A DNA stretch of 64,000 nucleotides from the NCBI GenBank assembly GCA_019973155.2, contig BPQB01000027.1, positions 351,834 through 415,833 of the forward strand. Reading direction: 5' to 3'. The translations under genes and the position numbers were made by a program. How positions within the stretch are numbered: the first letter of the stretch is position 1; every line of letters starts with the position of its first letter. The stretch comes from Phanerochaete sordida. Its lineage: Eukaryota > Basidiomycota > Agaricomycetes > Polyporales > Phanerochaetaceae. Of the stretch, positions 1 through 12,336 are shown piece by piece. The notes beneath the pieces are model-generated. The model had not been told where the DNA came from and did no database searches. It was given only the letters and a program-made list of their open reading frames with translations.

Positions 1-657
1 GGCGCTTATTGCCGAGGGCAAGACGCCCGTCGTGTGGGAGGAGATGGTGCTTGCGCACAATGTCACTCTTTCTAACGATACTCTTGTCTTGTAAGTCAGA
101 TCTCGCTAATTCCACTGGCGCTAGGTCTAATCTACCTCTTACAGGGTCTGGATCTCCTCCGATGACGTCAAGGCCGTCGCGGAGAAGGGTTTCAAGCTCA
201 TCCACGCCGCCTCCGACTTCTTCTACCTCGTAAGCCCAGGATCCTTCCCATCCATGAACAGCACCTAACATTAAATCCGCAGGACTGCGGTGGCGGAGGC
301 TGGGTCGGCGCGAACCCTCTCGGGAACTCGTGGTGCGACCCGTTCAAGACGTGGCAAAAGTCGTTCTCGTTCGACCCGACGGCGAACCTGACGGACACCG
401 AGGCGCAGCTCGTGCTCGGCGGGCAGCACCTGCTCTGGACGGAGCAGTCCGGGCCGCAGAACCTCGACCCGATCGTCTGGCCGCGCGCGGCGTCGTCCGC
501 GGAGCTGTTCTGGAGCGGGCCCGGCGGGAACCTCTCGACGGCGCTCCCGCGCCTGCACGAGGTCGCGTACCGCATGCGCCAGCGCGGTGTCCAGGCGATC
601 TCGCTCCAGCCGGAGTGGTGTGCGCTGCGCCCTGGGGTCTGTGACTTGACGGCTTAG
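1..657 (+). CDS. Beta-N-acetylhexosaminidase (GH20), C-terminal part
   Basis: The 3' end of a glycoside hydrolase family 20 gene, whose enzymes remove terminal N-acetylglucosamine from chitin fragments and glycans, usually outside the cell or in the vacuole. Three exons are seen: 1-90, 145-229 and 283-657, with introns 91-144 (gtaagt...acag) and 230-282. The frame starts at base 2. The encoded part includes VVWEEMVL, VWISSDDVK, a GGGGWVG stretch and LLWTEQSGP, the usual C-terminal GH20 barrel pieces with the substrate-binding Trp and Glu. NVT and NLT glycosylation sites fit a secreted enzyme. The N-terminal half and catalytic Asp-Glu pair lie before the window. The stop is TAG at 655-657. Confidence 0.93.
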
Positions 658-3206
658 ATGGGATGTGTTGGACGCTTGCTTTTGGGATGGGAGACTGGGA
701 CTTTTGAGAACATTTCGTGAGCTACTTACTGCGACTACTTTCGTCTTGGATAATGGATCGTTGTGCGTCTTGCATGTATGATCACCCCTTGAAGTCTGTT
801 AATCCTGTCCCTGTATCGACGCAGGGGGCATGCCGAAGGCGTCCTTGCTTACTCGCGACTCTTGTCAGGACTTGGTACGTTATCTCATGTCCACCTCTTC
901 CCTCAAGTCTGAAATGGTGCCAGCCTGGCCTCGGCGGCTTTAATTATGAAGCGCAGGCATTTATCGAAGCCCTACCCACCGCTCTCGCTGGAAGTGATCG
1001 GAGCCTTCTTGCAGGCGCATTCGAGCCGCATCTACGCGGAGTGTCCGAGTCTCATCCACCCACGGTGGGCACCAATCCGCGACAAGCTGCTTCTCCGCTT
1101 GCTTCTTCGCCGGCTATAGCACCCGTGCCTTTCCCGGACTCTCTTCCCCCGGCCCTTGCTAAGGCTGACAATCATAGGGACAAAATGCTGCTTTTGTGCC
1201 ATCGTGTAGATGAGACTCCGACAGCGAGTCGCGACAATACTGCAAAAGGTGGATCCAGATTTAGGCGATGCGGAACCCAAGTCCTGAATCGAAATAGCAT
1301 CTGCCTTTTGATCTGATCATACCTGGATCGAGTATCACACTGTCGTCGTCCATCCTAGACATTCTATGACATAAGCTACGTACTGATACTCGGCTCTATT
1401 ACAGATAGAACTACCGCGTCTCTTCGAATTCGTGTGTGCAGATTGTCTCTGGTGTGAGCGCGGCTCTTTCCGTATACTGTACACCGCAACCACTCTAATT
1501 CTGGCCCAGAGCAACATCTTTCGGAGCCAACTTCTAGCAGAGCACACAGCGCTGTCCTGAATTGCCTGGTTGTGTTACTACTCAAGGTGCCTTCGGCGGT
1601 AGGGAATCCTGGGCCCGCTAGCAAGTGCCGGTGGTCAACAATACGGGCGCCTGGCGGCCCGATGCAACCTCAGATATACTCCTACTACCGCTCAAGTGTG
1701 CGAAGATCACTGCAACACAGCAGCACACAGTCGACTAAAAAAGATTGGCATCTCCGGCTCCGGTAACGAACTCGGACATCAATCGGAGCTCCAGAATCTT
1801 GTAGAGCAGGTACAGTACATCGATCTACATATGTTTCACCACATTTGCAAAGAATATCTGCAGATGCACGGAATGCAACGAAACTTTGTTGAGAACTAAT
1901 GTAAGCAGACACGTCATTATTCGGGCTTGAAAACCTACTTGTACAGGTGCGCCACGGCTGACCGGATCCAGACAGGATACAACCTCGTGATATCCAACGG
2001 CCGTTGTAGGAGGCTCCTGTCCGTGAGCCCTGGAAGCTCGCTAAGAACATCCCGGACCAGGCAGCTCCGAGTTCGCAATCCGTCAGTATGCTAAACTCTC
2101 TGCGGCGAGTGCGACGACGCATCTGCCGTAGCTCGCCGAGAAGCTTCGATATCCAAGACCGCGCCACTGGAGACGGAAACATCTATCGTTATTCGGTGGG
2201 CTGTACCTCAATAATATTGGGTGCGTGCCGAGACGAGCCCTGCCTTCAGGCCTCCAGATACGGTACCAGTGACCCTCGATATCTGCGTCGTTTCTACTGA
2301 AAATCGCCAGCGCATTGACCGTAATACAGAATTCACGGACCTTTCAACGCGACTTGCATAACAGCGTTCCCCCGGTCACGGAGCACTGGTGCTATTTCCA
2401 GCAACAGCCCGCGGGCGATGCACCTCCGAGGGGCTGAAGCTTTCGTACCGAACGCGTTATGTCATCACAATGTGTGCTGCGCCAGAAACGCGCCCCATTT
2501 CAGCGGCTCTCTTACGATATGTCCGTCGTTGGGACCGAGGGAATGATTACGTAGGGCCACATCCACATTCCATCGCTGTTCGGCTTTCATCCCGCGTGCG
2601 AGTGGAGGCTTAGCAAGCTGTCGCCGTGTGTGCAAGAAGTACTTTGGCGGGTAAGCTGCACGCCTTCGCGCCCACTTTGTCACATTGTATGTGTTCCGCG
2701 ACATGTCTAATAACAATTTTCACTGCGCAGGCATCACGAGCCATGTGCCCACAACATAGCATGTCGGAAAATCCAGAGGCCACTGGCTAGGGTCCCCTGT
2801 TCGAAAATGTGATGATACAAGCACTCACCGCCCAAAGTTGTTCTAGGACTGAGTATAAGAGGTAGCATCGACATTGCACAGAATCTCAGCAAGATCCACT
2901 ACTCTGCAAGAACCTCCGCCTCGCACAGTCTTCGCCAATATCCCTCATGAGCCAGGGAAATTACGCTAGGCGAGTCACCGTACACCCCTCGTCTATTATT
3001 TTTGGGGACTAACGTGCCTCGTCTTTGCTTAGCTCTTCGATCGGCTACGCCAGGGAATCCCAGAGCTCCCAATGGCAACACGGCTACGGAGACAGAGGTC
3101 TTAGAAGGTATATACCAAATTTGGACCATATTTTGCCGCACATCGGTGCAGTCACTCATCTACTGCACAATGTAGCAGCTCGTCTAGCCATCCCAGACAA
3201 TACCCA
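658..3206. other. Gene-poor stretch
   Basis: No supported gene. Open frames of 60-200 codons here lack splice logic or family signatures. A possible relic on the plus strand at about 950-1120 reads as a short protein-like stretch (SLEVIGAFLQ, then SLIHPRWAPIRDKL) ending in TAG, but no start or neighbouring exon could be joined to it. A TATATA at 3109-3114 lies about 95 bases before the CaaX gene that follows. Confidence 0.5.
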
Positions 3207-3500
3207 ATGCCTGAACCTCGTCCATATCATGTCCCTGAGTCTTATCGGGTCGAAAACCATCACGCCATGTCCGGCAATAACGAGCACACTTACCCGCCCG
3301 GACAGCCGACACACGCCGGCCTCTACCCAGCCAACGCACCCGCACAGACAGGCATGTAGCTCGACTAGTCGGGCAAGAGAAATCCTAACATCGGTATAGC
3401 GCCTTCCAGTACTTCTCGAGCTCAAAACAATATCCCCACCGTGTGGGGAGATGAGCAAACCCAGGTGCCAAATGACAAATGCTGCTGCACAATCATGTAG
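3207..3500 (+). CDS. Small CaaX-box protein (-CCCTIM), pheromone-precursor-like
   Basis: A two-exon gene: 3207-3355 and 3410-3500, with a phase-2 intron (gtagct...ttccag; branch-like ctaac). The product is 79 residues, Pro/His/Asn-rich in the middle (HTYPPGQPTHAG), and ends DKCCCTIM-stop. Cys-Thr-Ile-Met is a good CaaX box, so the mature peptide is expected to be farnesylated and carboxymethylated, with the extra cysteines open to palmitoylation. Small size plus CaaX is the form of basidiomycete lipopeptide pheromone precursors, but an acidic/basic processing pair and a partner STE3 receptor were not found, so the role is open. A second in-frame ATG is at 3267. A TATATA sits at 3109-3114. The gene converges on a GTPase relic 58 bases downstream. 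Confidence 0.6.
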
Positions 3501-3557
3501 GAAGACTGTGGGGGTCCGGGGAGATATCGATTCTCAAAGTATAGATATATCGAAATG

Positions 3558-4000
3558 ACGGTGTAGGTTATTATACAGAATAAATTTACGAGCTTATCTA
3601 ACTGCGGTCGCTGCGGCCCTCTGTCTACATTTGTCCGCGCGCGGCTTCTTGCGCAATTTCCGCATGGCTTGCATGGTGCTGCAGTTGATTTGCACTTGCT
3701 CGATCGCCTCCGATGAGGTATCGTTGCTTTCATTGTTCCGAGGTTGTAGCCGAGGAACTAGGCGGACTTTGCGACCTGGCCCTCAAAGCTGCTCAAGAGC
3801 GCGAGCTTGCTGTCCCCAGCTGCGAGGCGCGCGATCTCCTTTATGTATGCCTCGCTTTCGCGCGCGTACTCGTCAAGGACGCCCGGCGCGACGGTGCGCG
3901 GGAACTAAGTTACTGGGCCGTGCGCGCATCCTATGCAGGCGCTGCATCGCCTTCTCGTAAGGCCGCTTTTTGTGAGGCGGTGTCGCATTGGGTCGTCGTG
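3558..4000 (-). pseudogene. Relic of the P-loop GTPase C-terminal coiled region
   Basis: Base-by-base similarity to the 3' end of the GTPase genes at 15.07-15.4 kb and 44.9-45.2 kb, in the minus orientation. Shared blocks include the ttattatacagaa/ttattgtacaagg stop region, the cgaggttgtag...gag block and ggcgcgcgatctcc. The frame is broken and diverged, and the G domain is missing. Only the tail remains, next to a CaaX gene as in the two other copies of this arrangement. Confidence 0.75.
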
Positions 4001-4142
4001 TCGCACCTGGAGGCATAATGACTGTCACTACATGGGTTCGAGCCAACTTGGATATTTGAACCCGAATTCGGAACCTGCTCCCGGTCACACTAGATTATGT
4101 TCCGCGAAAGACGGTCATGTCCAAAATGAATACATTGATGAT

Positions 4143-5470
4143 CTATGAGAGCCGCAGCGCGTCGCGAATGCTCCACAATCGTACGGCGTCGTCACTTCCG
4201 TATGACAAAACGTCCCATCCATCCGGCGTGAACATCACGCGCGGGACCCAGCTAGTATGTACCTTGAAAGCTGCAATAAAGTCGCCGGTCAAGAAGTTCC
4301 AGACATAGACGCAACCACTGTGCGTGCCGCCCGCTATGAAGCTGTTTCTTGGAGAGTACGCCACAGTGTGGACCCCATTCTTGCCGTTTCTCTGGCCGCT
4401 CTTCTCGATACGGAACGTGAAGTGCCGCTCCCCTGTGCGCGCGTCGCACGTCACGACCGTCCCGTCGTCCGCCGCCGACGCCATCTCGCCGCCATCCGGA
4501 CGAAACGTCACCTCCCGGACCCAGTCCGTGTGCTCCCCCAGCTCGAGTAGCATGTTGCCGCTCGCCACGTCCCACACGCACACGCTGCCGTCATAGGACC
4601 CCGTCGCGATGCGGTCGCTCTCAGGCGCGAACGCCATGCAAAGGATCTCCTGCCTGCGGAGCGTCGCAATGCGCGCGCCCGTACGGCAGTCCAGGACCAC
4701 CACGGACGTGTCCTCGTCCGTGGCATTTGATTGTGCTGCGAGGAGGGAGCTATCTGGGGAGAAAACGATATCGGTGTCTTCTACGTAGTCGAGATCCGTG
4801 ATGGCATGGAGCAAATCGCCGCTGGAGGAGTCCCAGATCCTGAGCGAGTCTTCGCAGCGGGTCGCGATCTGCCTGCCGTCAGGGGAAAATACCGTGTACT
4901 CGACAGGTGCTTCGCTCCCCTTCAAATGGTGCACGACCTTGCCGGTTTTGACGTTCCAGACGAGCACAAGCTTGTCTGTGCATATCGAGACGATGTGCTG
5001 ACCGTCTGGTGAGAAACTGACTGGCCCGCCGCTTCCTGCACGCTCGTCTCGCACGAGCTCTTGGACAGTAGGGCCGTCGCGTAGTCTCCACACGACAATC
5101 GCCGTGCTGTTCGTGGTTGCGAGTAGCTTGCCGTCAGCAGACAGGGAGGCATATCTCGGGTTGAAGACTGTGGCGGTATATGAAATCAATTTTCTGCTTG
5201 TTAGGCGAGGACGCGACAATTACTCTGCATTTCGTTGGCGTTCCCGAAGACGGCATGTTTGTACGTTGCAGAGCACGTCTTTGCCTCGGTCGGCCCCAGT
5301 AAAATCTGACTATCCATCAAGGCTGGTGCGTTCTTCCGAGTTATTTGAGGCCAGTCGACGGTGTCGGTGCCCATGATAGGCGGATCCGTAAATCTGAGTT
5401 CTTGCTGGCAGCGAATGACATCTTCCATGCGCAGGGATCCGACTGCGAAGCTTATGGTCAGTGCGATCAT
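4143..5470 (-). CDS. WD40-repeat protein
   Basis: Two exons, 5470-5265 and 5193-4143, joined by a 71-base intron (gtacaa...caagcag, with ctaac), giving 418 residues. The second exon carries eight WD40-like blades ending in VVWRLRDG, VLVWNVKTG, LRIWDSSSG, VVVLDCRTG, VCVWDVASG, VVTCDARTG, VYVWNFLTG and VRLWSIRD, most preceded by FSPDG or a variant. Such proteins are beta-propeller scaffolds, so no specific partner can be named. The N-terminal 70 residues match nothing I recognise. The first ATG at 5470 is used, though a second in-frame Met 14 codons later is possible, and a further 5' exon cannot be excluded. Confidence 0.85.
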
Positions 5471-5759
5471 GGAAAATATATGTCAGGGAACCACCTTTGT
5501 CATCGCTCATTTCGACCCCTGGCTGCACCTTCCGAAGCCAGCTTGCAAAATCAATGACATGCCGCCCACACTTTTAATCGATCATGTCAGTACCCATCAC
5601 ACTTAGCACTCTGGTCGTACGCACGAGAAGACTCTCAACCTGGTCGTCGCTCGCTATGGCGACAGTAGCAGCAGAGACCTAATTGAGCGAGTTAGGGTAT
5701 GTTTCCGCTCACAGGTAGGATGCAATGACGTACCTCAAAAATGTAGTCCTGGATGATGT

Positions 5760-6836
5760 CTAATCGATCAGGAACTCTTCCCTGAGGTGCGAATGAGCCA
5801 ACTGCGTCCAAACATGTCTCAGTGTGGGACGTACAGTCTTCGTATACTCCTCCCAACACCGCTCAGCATAGTTCTCCTCGTCCTTCACACGCTTCCCCGT
5901 TTCCTCCAAAGCATCTTGTACACGCCTACGCCATGGTGGAAGGTTGTCGTAGCCCGCTTTCGCGACTATTCTAAGCGGGAGAAAAAGGCGCTTCTTTGCT
6001 CGAGCGAGCTTCAGAAAGACGGATTGGTCTTTGCGACTGACACGGTCTGCAAGATGGGATTTGGGCTGGGCATATTCCCTGACTTCGTCGTCAACGCCGA
6101 ACGCCGTCACGGCCCAGTCGGGAGCAGTCTTGGTCCACCCGATTACCACCGCGATCTCCTCCTGCTTGAGATAGAGACCTAGATCCCTGGTCACGTAGTC
6201 GTGCCACGTGGAGACGTGCCGTCTAATGTACTGGCGAAGGAGTTTGCTAGGAAGAGACACCACGACGTCTGCATCGCTTTGCAGAGTCAGGGCAGCGCCC
6301 CGGGCTTCGCGGCAGGTATAGTCAGCCTTCAGTCCCAGGGAAGCATTCGGTCCAGTAGGGCTGCGTGTGTATCAGCAACTATGTATATGTCTTATAGTAG
6401 ATCATGCAGCTTACGCAACCACAGAGGCGTGCGCCTCCTTGCTCGTCACTCCACGACTGCAGTAGTGGCCAGCTTGGAGAGGGTTGGGCTTCTTCATCGG
6501 CAGAAAGGTGTTTTTCTCCAGCTGCGCAATGCGATCGAAGGGCGGATCGAGATGAGTGACCTTCTTCTCCGATGCAGCGGTGTCGAGATGGAATAGGCGA
6601 ATGAAGCCACCTTCAAATATAAATCCAACGTCGGCCACTTGCGGCTCGGCGGATGCTGCCGGGTCTGCAGAGGTCTGCAGCGACTCTGCGTGTGCACCAT
6701 GTGGTTCGACGGGGTCGTGCGATGTAGCGAGCGACTGTGGCGCGGGTGACCAGAGCGGATGTCCTAGGGAGAACCTCTCGAGACTGGTGGCATAGATCTC
6801 GGCTGGCGTAAGCGGTTTGCTGGCGGAACGAAACAT
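5760..6836 (-). CDS. Agaricomycete-specific uncharacterised protein
   Basis: Exons 6836-6415 and 6360-5760, with a 54-base intron (gtaagc...acgcag), encode 340 residues. The N-terminal part has TPAEIYATSLERFSLGHPLW, then VADVGFIFEGGFIRLFHLD. This pairing is the mark of a large mushroom-only family, usually found in many copies per genome. The second half (SLPSKLLRQYIRRHVSTWHDY, then VVIGWTKTAPDWAVTAFG) is the family's other conserved block. No enzyme function is established. Start and stop are clear and no damage is visible. Confidence 0.88.
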
Positions 6837-7361
6837 CGTTCTCCGGAATGTGTTCAGACAACGGTAGATCGAAACGCAGTGAGGAGGCTTGAGCGTTGCC
6901 CGCTACGTCGATGCTGCGAAAGCGCCTCAAGGCTGTGAGCTCCGTGTCCGACACGAGGCAGCGCTACGCATTCCTTGGACAGCCACAGGCATTCATTGCG
7001 CACGCGCAGCTGTCAAGGCACAGAAGGTACCATCACACATCCCAGGGCGCCCGAAGTGGCGCGCCCCTGCAGGCCTGCTCCGCGTGAGCTGGTCACGAGG
7101 GGACAAGTCTTTAAGAATACATTTGGAAGCAAGAGTGGAGGCGGAACGGCCTACAATCAGAATAAAACATGTACAATAAGTTATCGAGTGTCTGTTAGGG
7201 CGGTGATACGTTCGCCACGCCATATGCTTTATACCTGTATCAACGCGGCAGCAACCTTCGTTGGAATTATGGTCGAGAAGTATTTGGCCGCCGCGAGGAG
7301 CAACATTACGTAGGCAGGTGGCCAGCGATATAAAAACTGCTGGCATTTTGGAGACGGCGTA
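6837..7361. other. Intergenic stretch
   Basis: Nothing supported on either strand. Open frames here are short and have no recognisable content. It separates the 5' end of the gene at 6836 from the 3' end of the first 7TM gene. Confidence 0.5.
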
Positions 7362-9241
7362 CTACGGCATTTCTGCATAGAACTCGGGCGCGCTCTCCTT
7401 GCGCGTGTGCGGCTCCTCAATAAGCTCGCCCGAATTGCGAATCTGCGAGCTGTCCGTGCGTCAGCGGCGGCCATAACGGACAGACCACGCGTGAAGACTC
7501 ACGCGTAGAGCTCGATGTGCGTCGTAAGTGCGTGCGAGCCGCCGACGGATCTGCGCGTGTCGGCCGGCCGCGCGGACTTCGGGCGTGACGCAAGGCTGCC
7601 AGTGCAGGTCGTGAGTGTTGGGGCGGAGGCGGGTGTGGGGCACGGGCGCACCTTGCTGATGCTTCGGGCTCGCACATCCCAGGGAGGGACGTGACGAAGG
7701 CGGAGGATGTGATGACGCTGCGATTCGTGAGCGAAGACAATCCCGTGGTTGGCAGTGTGCTCACCACATCGTCCCGCTAGGTAGCGCCAGTATGACGTTC
7801 ATGGTGTCTGTGCGCATCACATGTCAGGGACAGGTCTGCGCACAGGTCTCGGGCGACGTACTGTTCAGGTCGAGCCATAGCATGATCTTCCTCATGCCCA
7901 TTAGTCAAACACATGCCATGCACAGCGCAGCGTACTCACAATCGCTGGTATACACGCCGAACACGAGATGAGCGCGTAGCCCAGGCCCTGTTTGAACACG
8001 GTCGTCCACAGGGGTGAGCGCGATTGCAAGCCCTGGCGGTGCATGCCCGCAAGCGTAAACGTCAGGATGACGAGGTCCCAAATCAACGCTGCCTTCGCGT
8101 GAGCTTTCCCATGACGAAGACGGTCCGAGAGAGCACACACTGAAAGTGTAAAAGCCCAGAAGCTGTGATCGGCCCTTCGAGGTCACGACCATGCATACAT
8201 GGTGCACCGGGTCCCACCTCGCCGGCACAGATTCAACGCCGGCTGTACTTGTGTTCAACAAGATAGACGTGCAGTTGGAGAGGTGTGAACGTACTGATAA
8301 ATGCGATGACGCCGTGCGCCGCGCAGACGACAGCAAGGCCGGTCTTCATAAAGCGGATATCTCTCCACATCACGACTCTGCAGAAATATTAGACCCCGTA
8401 GAGCACGATATGAAGCACGTACGCGCGAAGGCCGAGGTTCGTACTTGCAGATGCAACGGCCATGTTCCCAAACGTCTATCAAAGGTCAGTCCTGTTACGG
8501 CGACTCACCTGTAGCGCACATACTCACCGCGGTGACTTTCAAGCCGACTGAGATCATAGGGGTCAGTATTATACGCCACCACTGCTGGTACACTCTTACC
8601 TGCGCTGCCGCAGTTGAGCAGCATCTCCTGAATATTTGTAGTGATGATGCTGAGTGTCACCTTCAGTGTGAGCGATCCCTAGACCGGATACATTACCGGC
8701 ACGTACAATGCAAGGACGGCCGCAAGCTCGAAATACCGTGCCGCGAAGTATGACACCTGTATTGTGCAGCAGATTCAGAGCTCTCTGTCGCGCCACAGAA
8801 TCACGGAGGAGCGTACATGAGCCCAGGTGGGGCGCATCGTGCGCGTGATGAGCCCCCATTCGACGTTGTGCAGCGACAGGAGCCAGTACCAGCTGCGCTC
8901 GTCAGCCTCCCTCTTCCGCGCAGTGCGTCGATGTACGCACACGTAAAACCCGGTGGTGAACACGCCGACGAGCCGGAAGACGAACCCGCAGAGTGCCTGC
9001 ACTGCCGCGTCCTCCCACTGAACGGTCATGACTGCAGCGTGCGCGACCTGGGAGTACTACCACGGAGTGGTGGTCGTGAAGGTGCGGAAGCAAGCCAGGG
9101 CGCACTGGTTTGCAGCCGCGCTATGCGGAGATGCGGGTTGACTGTAGGTTGATCGGGGCAAGGGGAAAACGGAACATCCGCACACCCGTTGCGGTAAGGC
9201 CGGGATTCGGTCGTGATGAGGTCCCTGAAGGCGAGCGACAT
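7362..9241 (-). CDS. 7TM membrane protein, copy 1 (not STE3)
   Basis: About 345 residues in 15 exons with 14 short introns. It begins MSLAFRDLITTESRPYRNG, followed by VQWEDAAVQALCGFVFRLVG, WYWLLSLHNVEWGLITR, a YFAARYFELAAVLAF helix, NMAVASASTNLGLRAVVMW, LWTTVFKQGLGYALISC and NTMNVILALPSG, and it ends EFYAEMP. The order and the VEW...TR...RYF, LW...QGLGY and MNVI blocks are those of a very large uncharacterised Agaricomycete 7TM family of membrane proteins. It is not a STE3 pheromone receptor. All splice sites agree with copies 2 and 3. Copy 1 is the only one of the three with the ATG of the first exon (9239-9241). The C-terminal tail is hydrophilic and Ser/Arg/Glu-rich. Confidence 0.82.
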
Positions 9242-10080
9242 ACCGCGGGTACAGCTCGAGCTCGAAACGGGCAGCGTCGCTCGACAGCGGCCGTCGCAAG
9301 GCTTGGCGGCGGCGGCGGACCTCCTGAAGGATGTATATTTCAGATATGCAAATCATTTCTCGAGGATTTGAGCCTGTTGAACACCGAGAACGCACACTGT
9401 CAGTGTCAGCTGAGGTTCCGAGTACCAGGCGTTCGGCGCACTGACATGTTCCGGACGCCGAGGAGGAGGGAGGAAGCAAGCATCGAGGCGAGGCTCTCCC
9501 AGGCGCACCAGCCCTAGCGCTAATTTTGGAGCGTCCCGACGCTGGCGTCTACAATTGCCTCCGCCTGGGTCCAAAAGGCGCATCACCGCCGCTATCCCAG
9601 ATCCAGAAAGCCCGCTACAGCAGGTGCATGCAGCGACTTGAAAGCTTGAAGCCTGACCTTGAACCGCTAATGTCGCGGGTAGTTTTAATATGCAAAGCGT
9701 GCTAGCTAGTGTATCACGATGACTAGCGGAAAATAAGTCTACTTATTCTGCGGCTGGGGTGCTTGAGTCAATACCGCACTGTCCTTGCACTGTCCCCGGC
9801 AAGTTGAAACATGCTGACATCTGTTCTATCATTTTGGGGATGAAGAATTCGATAGGTACGCGACGAAAATTTCCGATGCTGCTTCCCGACCGGAAAACTG
9901 TACAAAAGAGTCACGGTAGCCCCAGATTATCTGCCCCTTCGTCTTCTTCCGAGTCTTGACATGCTGCGATCAATCGAAGAGATTACCGACCCCGGTTCCC
10001 TGAGGCACGACGCCGCCGTCGTTGAGCGGGCTGCCTATTCATCCTGTCAGAACAAGAGCTCACGCTTGACCAGAGAATTT

Positions 10081-10619
10081 TCACGCACCTCGATACTAAA
10101 GCAATACACTCAGCTTTTAACTCGTGTGCTTATAACAGGAATACGCACCATGGCTACCAGTGCTCCAGACCCTTGAAAGAAATGGATCGAGAGCTGGTCC
10201 CCCTGCGGGGGTCGGAGGTTACCCAAGTTGAGGTTCATTTGACCGCTACTCAGCCAATGGTTAAGCCAGCCGTCGCTATTGCCCGTCCACGACGCGACTG
10301 CGGTAAATCTCTTCATTATAACGTGCGGTGAGCAACGCTCTGGATAGCACCCACCATTAATCACGCCGTTGAACTTGAGTGCATTCCCCATGGCCAGGTG
10401 GCCCTCTACATTCCTGTCGTTGACAGTGACGCGGACGAGGTGGAGATGATTGAGTATGTCCTGGGTGATTGCGCCGTCAGAGTCGTCGACAAGGCGCTGC
10501 TTCACAGCAGCCTCGTCGACGCTGGCCTCGCCGCCATCGCGGCTGAGCTCGGCAGTGATCGCACAGAGCTTCTTGAGAATCTCTTCGACGTTCTCGGGGC
10601 GATGGATAGACTCGGACAT
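10081..10619 (-). CDS. Small uncharacterised protein, family copy A
   Basis: Three exons: 10619-10355, 10297-10149 and a 15-base terminal exon 10095-10081 (Tyr-Arg-Gly-Ala-stop), giving 142 residues. The N-terminus is PENVEEILKKLCAITAELSR, a predicted helix, followed by a beta-rich part with LVRVTVNDRNVEG, ALKFNGVIN, VASWTGNSDGWL and QGDQLSIHFF. There is no signal peptide and no membrane segment. I do not recognise the family. Copies B and C and a diverged member at 18 kb share the same intron positions. A TATAAAG on the minus strand lies at 10702-10696, about 80 bases before the ATG. Confidence 0.75.
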
Positions 10620-10695
10620 GGCTGTGAGGAGTGTGAGGAGTGCAAGGAGAACTGCGCTGCTGTGATTGCTGCTGGATCCACTGCGCTGCCCCGGC

Positions 10696-10702
10696 CTTTA
10701 TA
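10696..10702 (-). promoter_or_regulatory. TATA box of small-gene copy A
   Basis: TATAAAG about 77-83 bases upstream of the ATG at 10619. The same box is found at the same distance in copy C (46945-46951) and is changed to TTTAAAG in copy B. Confidence 0.55.
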
Positions 10703-12336
10703 CGTGCGGTCCTCTGCAAAGCGCTGAATATTACCATAAATTGTGTACCCTCATTGCGGGCCTCGGATAGCGTTTGAATGGCCTGCACGGTGCTTTCGCT
10801 GGACCGTGACCTTGAGTACGCGTCACACAGTCGCATACCAGCAGCAGACGCTAACATTTCAGCCAACTGGGTAGTGAACGAACGAAATCGCGCTGAGTCC
10901 GCGCTGGCAAGTTGAGATTATGGAGACACATGTCCCATCCATGCGAATCATGCCACATGCCTGCGGAGCGTGACACGTGAGCTTTCAGAAGCTCGAGAGA
11001 ATGGTATTCGGGATGGGGCACTAACCGTAAGGGTCTCTTGTAGTCGACAGGGTACCCTCATTCAAGGCTTCATGCAGCGTCTACGTGATACGAATACCCC
11101 CACGCGGAAACACCTGGACTTCTTTTAATGCAGTATGCGCCGTCAAGCGCATCGCGAGGCGAATGCATGTCGATGGTTGGCCAGCTAGTACTCCACGTGC
11201 GAAAACCTTCATCTGGCTTCGTAGAGGTCAGCGATGGTAAGATCCTAGCTTTTTGCGGCCCGAAGTTCTCTAACGTCCAACCATCCTATGGAGCAGATCG
11301 TCCACGCTGCGCAATTATATTTCTGGCAAACAGTGCCATCCGTAAGTGTGCGCTTTCAAGGCAGCCCCAGAGAACTGGAGAGCCCGAGACGTCAACGGCG
11401 GTCTGCAGTGAAGCATACGCCACATACCTGCCAGCCTCTGCTCATGTGGCCTGTGCGTCTAGGCCGAGCGCTGGGATCGGAGTAGAAGGTCTGCTAAACT
11501 CGGAGAGCACGCGCGCATAAGCACGGCGCGGACTTGCGTCCGGGTCGAGAACGACAGATGCACCGTGATCGTGCCAAGGGTCCAGCTGACGTACGCTGCG
11601 CAGACACGCCACGGAGTGACTGTGCGCCCCGCGACCAGTGGATGCCCAAGGCGTGCTGTCCCGGGGCTATACACGACGTCCCCCAAAGCGTGACTTTAGG
11701 GCAGGCGCATGTCAGGGCTGCTCTGACAGACAGAGGACTTGCTATGGCTGGCGAGGCGCGTGTCCTCGATGACGGGTGCACGGAGTAGTTCTTCGTGACC
11801 GTCACACCTTCGGCGTATCGAGGGTGACGCAGGCGCGAGGCGAAGTCACATCGCGCTACCTGGCTGTTTACAGTGGTATATTTGGTTCTTGAAGGCGTGA
11901 AGCTTGAAGCTTGAGCTTGAGCTTGGACCGCTAATGTAGCGGTTGATTTGTTCATCTCCGAAACATGCTTGTATATGGCGATGTTTAGCGTACAGCACGT
12001 CTACTTATTCTGCGGCTGGGGCAAGGCTCGAAGCGCTCTTACCGCACTGTCTCCGGTAAATCGAAGCACACTGGTATCTGTCCTACTATTTTGCTGATGT
12101 ATGATTCGATAAGTGCGCGATGACCATTCCCGATACTGCTTTCAGACCGGAATATTGTACAAAAGAGTCACGGTAGCCCTAGATTCTCTGCCACTTGTCT
12201 TCCTCCGAGTTGTTGCATCCTGAGATCAGTCGAAGAGGTTACCGACTCCGGTTCCCTGAGACACAACCCCACCGTCGTTGAACGGGTTGCCTGTTCATTA
12301 TGTCAGAACAGGAGTCTACGCATGTTGAGAAGGCTA
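10703..12336. repeat. Degenerate unit upstream of small-gene copy A
   Basis: Sequence shared with 12.98-14.1 kb and, reversed, with 45.8-46.9 kb. It includes a block reading on the minus strand as GPQKARILPSLTSTKPDE and another reading WTLGTITVHLSFSTRTQ near 11.55-11.65 kb. These look like pieces of a former gene, but no copy gives a complete model. The part from about 11.95 kb is the 3' flank of copy B and repeats the 9.7-10.08 kb flank. Confidence 0.55.

Noticed and set aside
717..1316. Open frame of 199 codons
   Set aside because: No family signature, no splice support, and overlapping frames on both strands.
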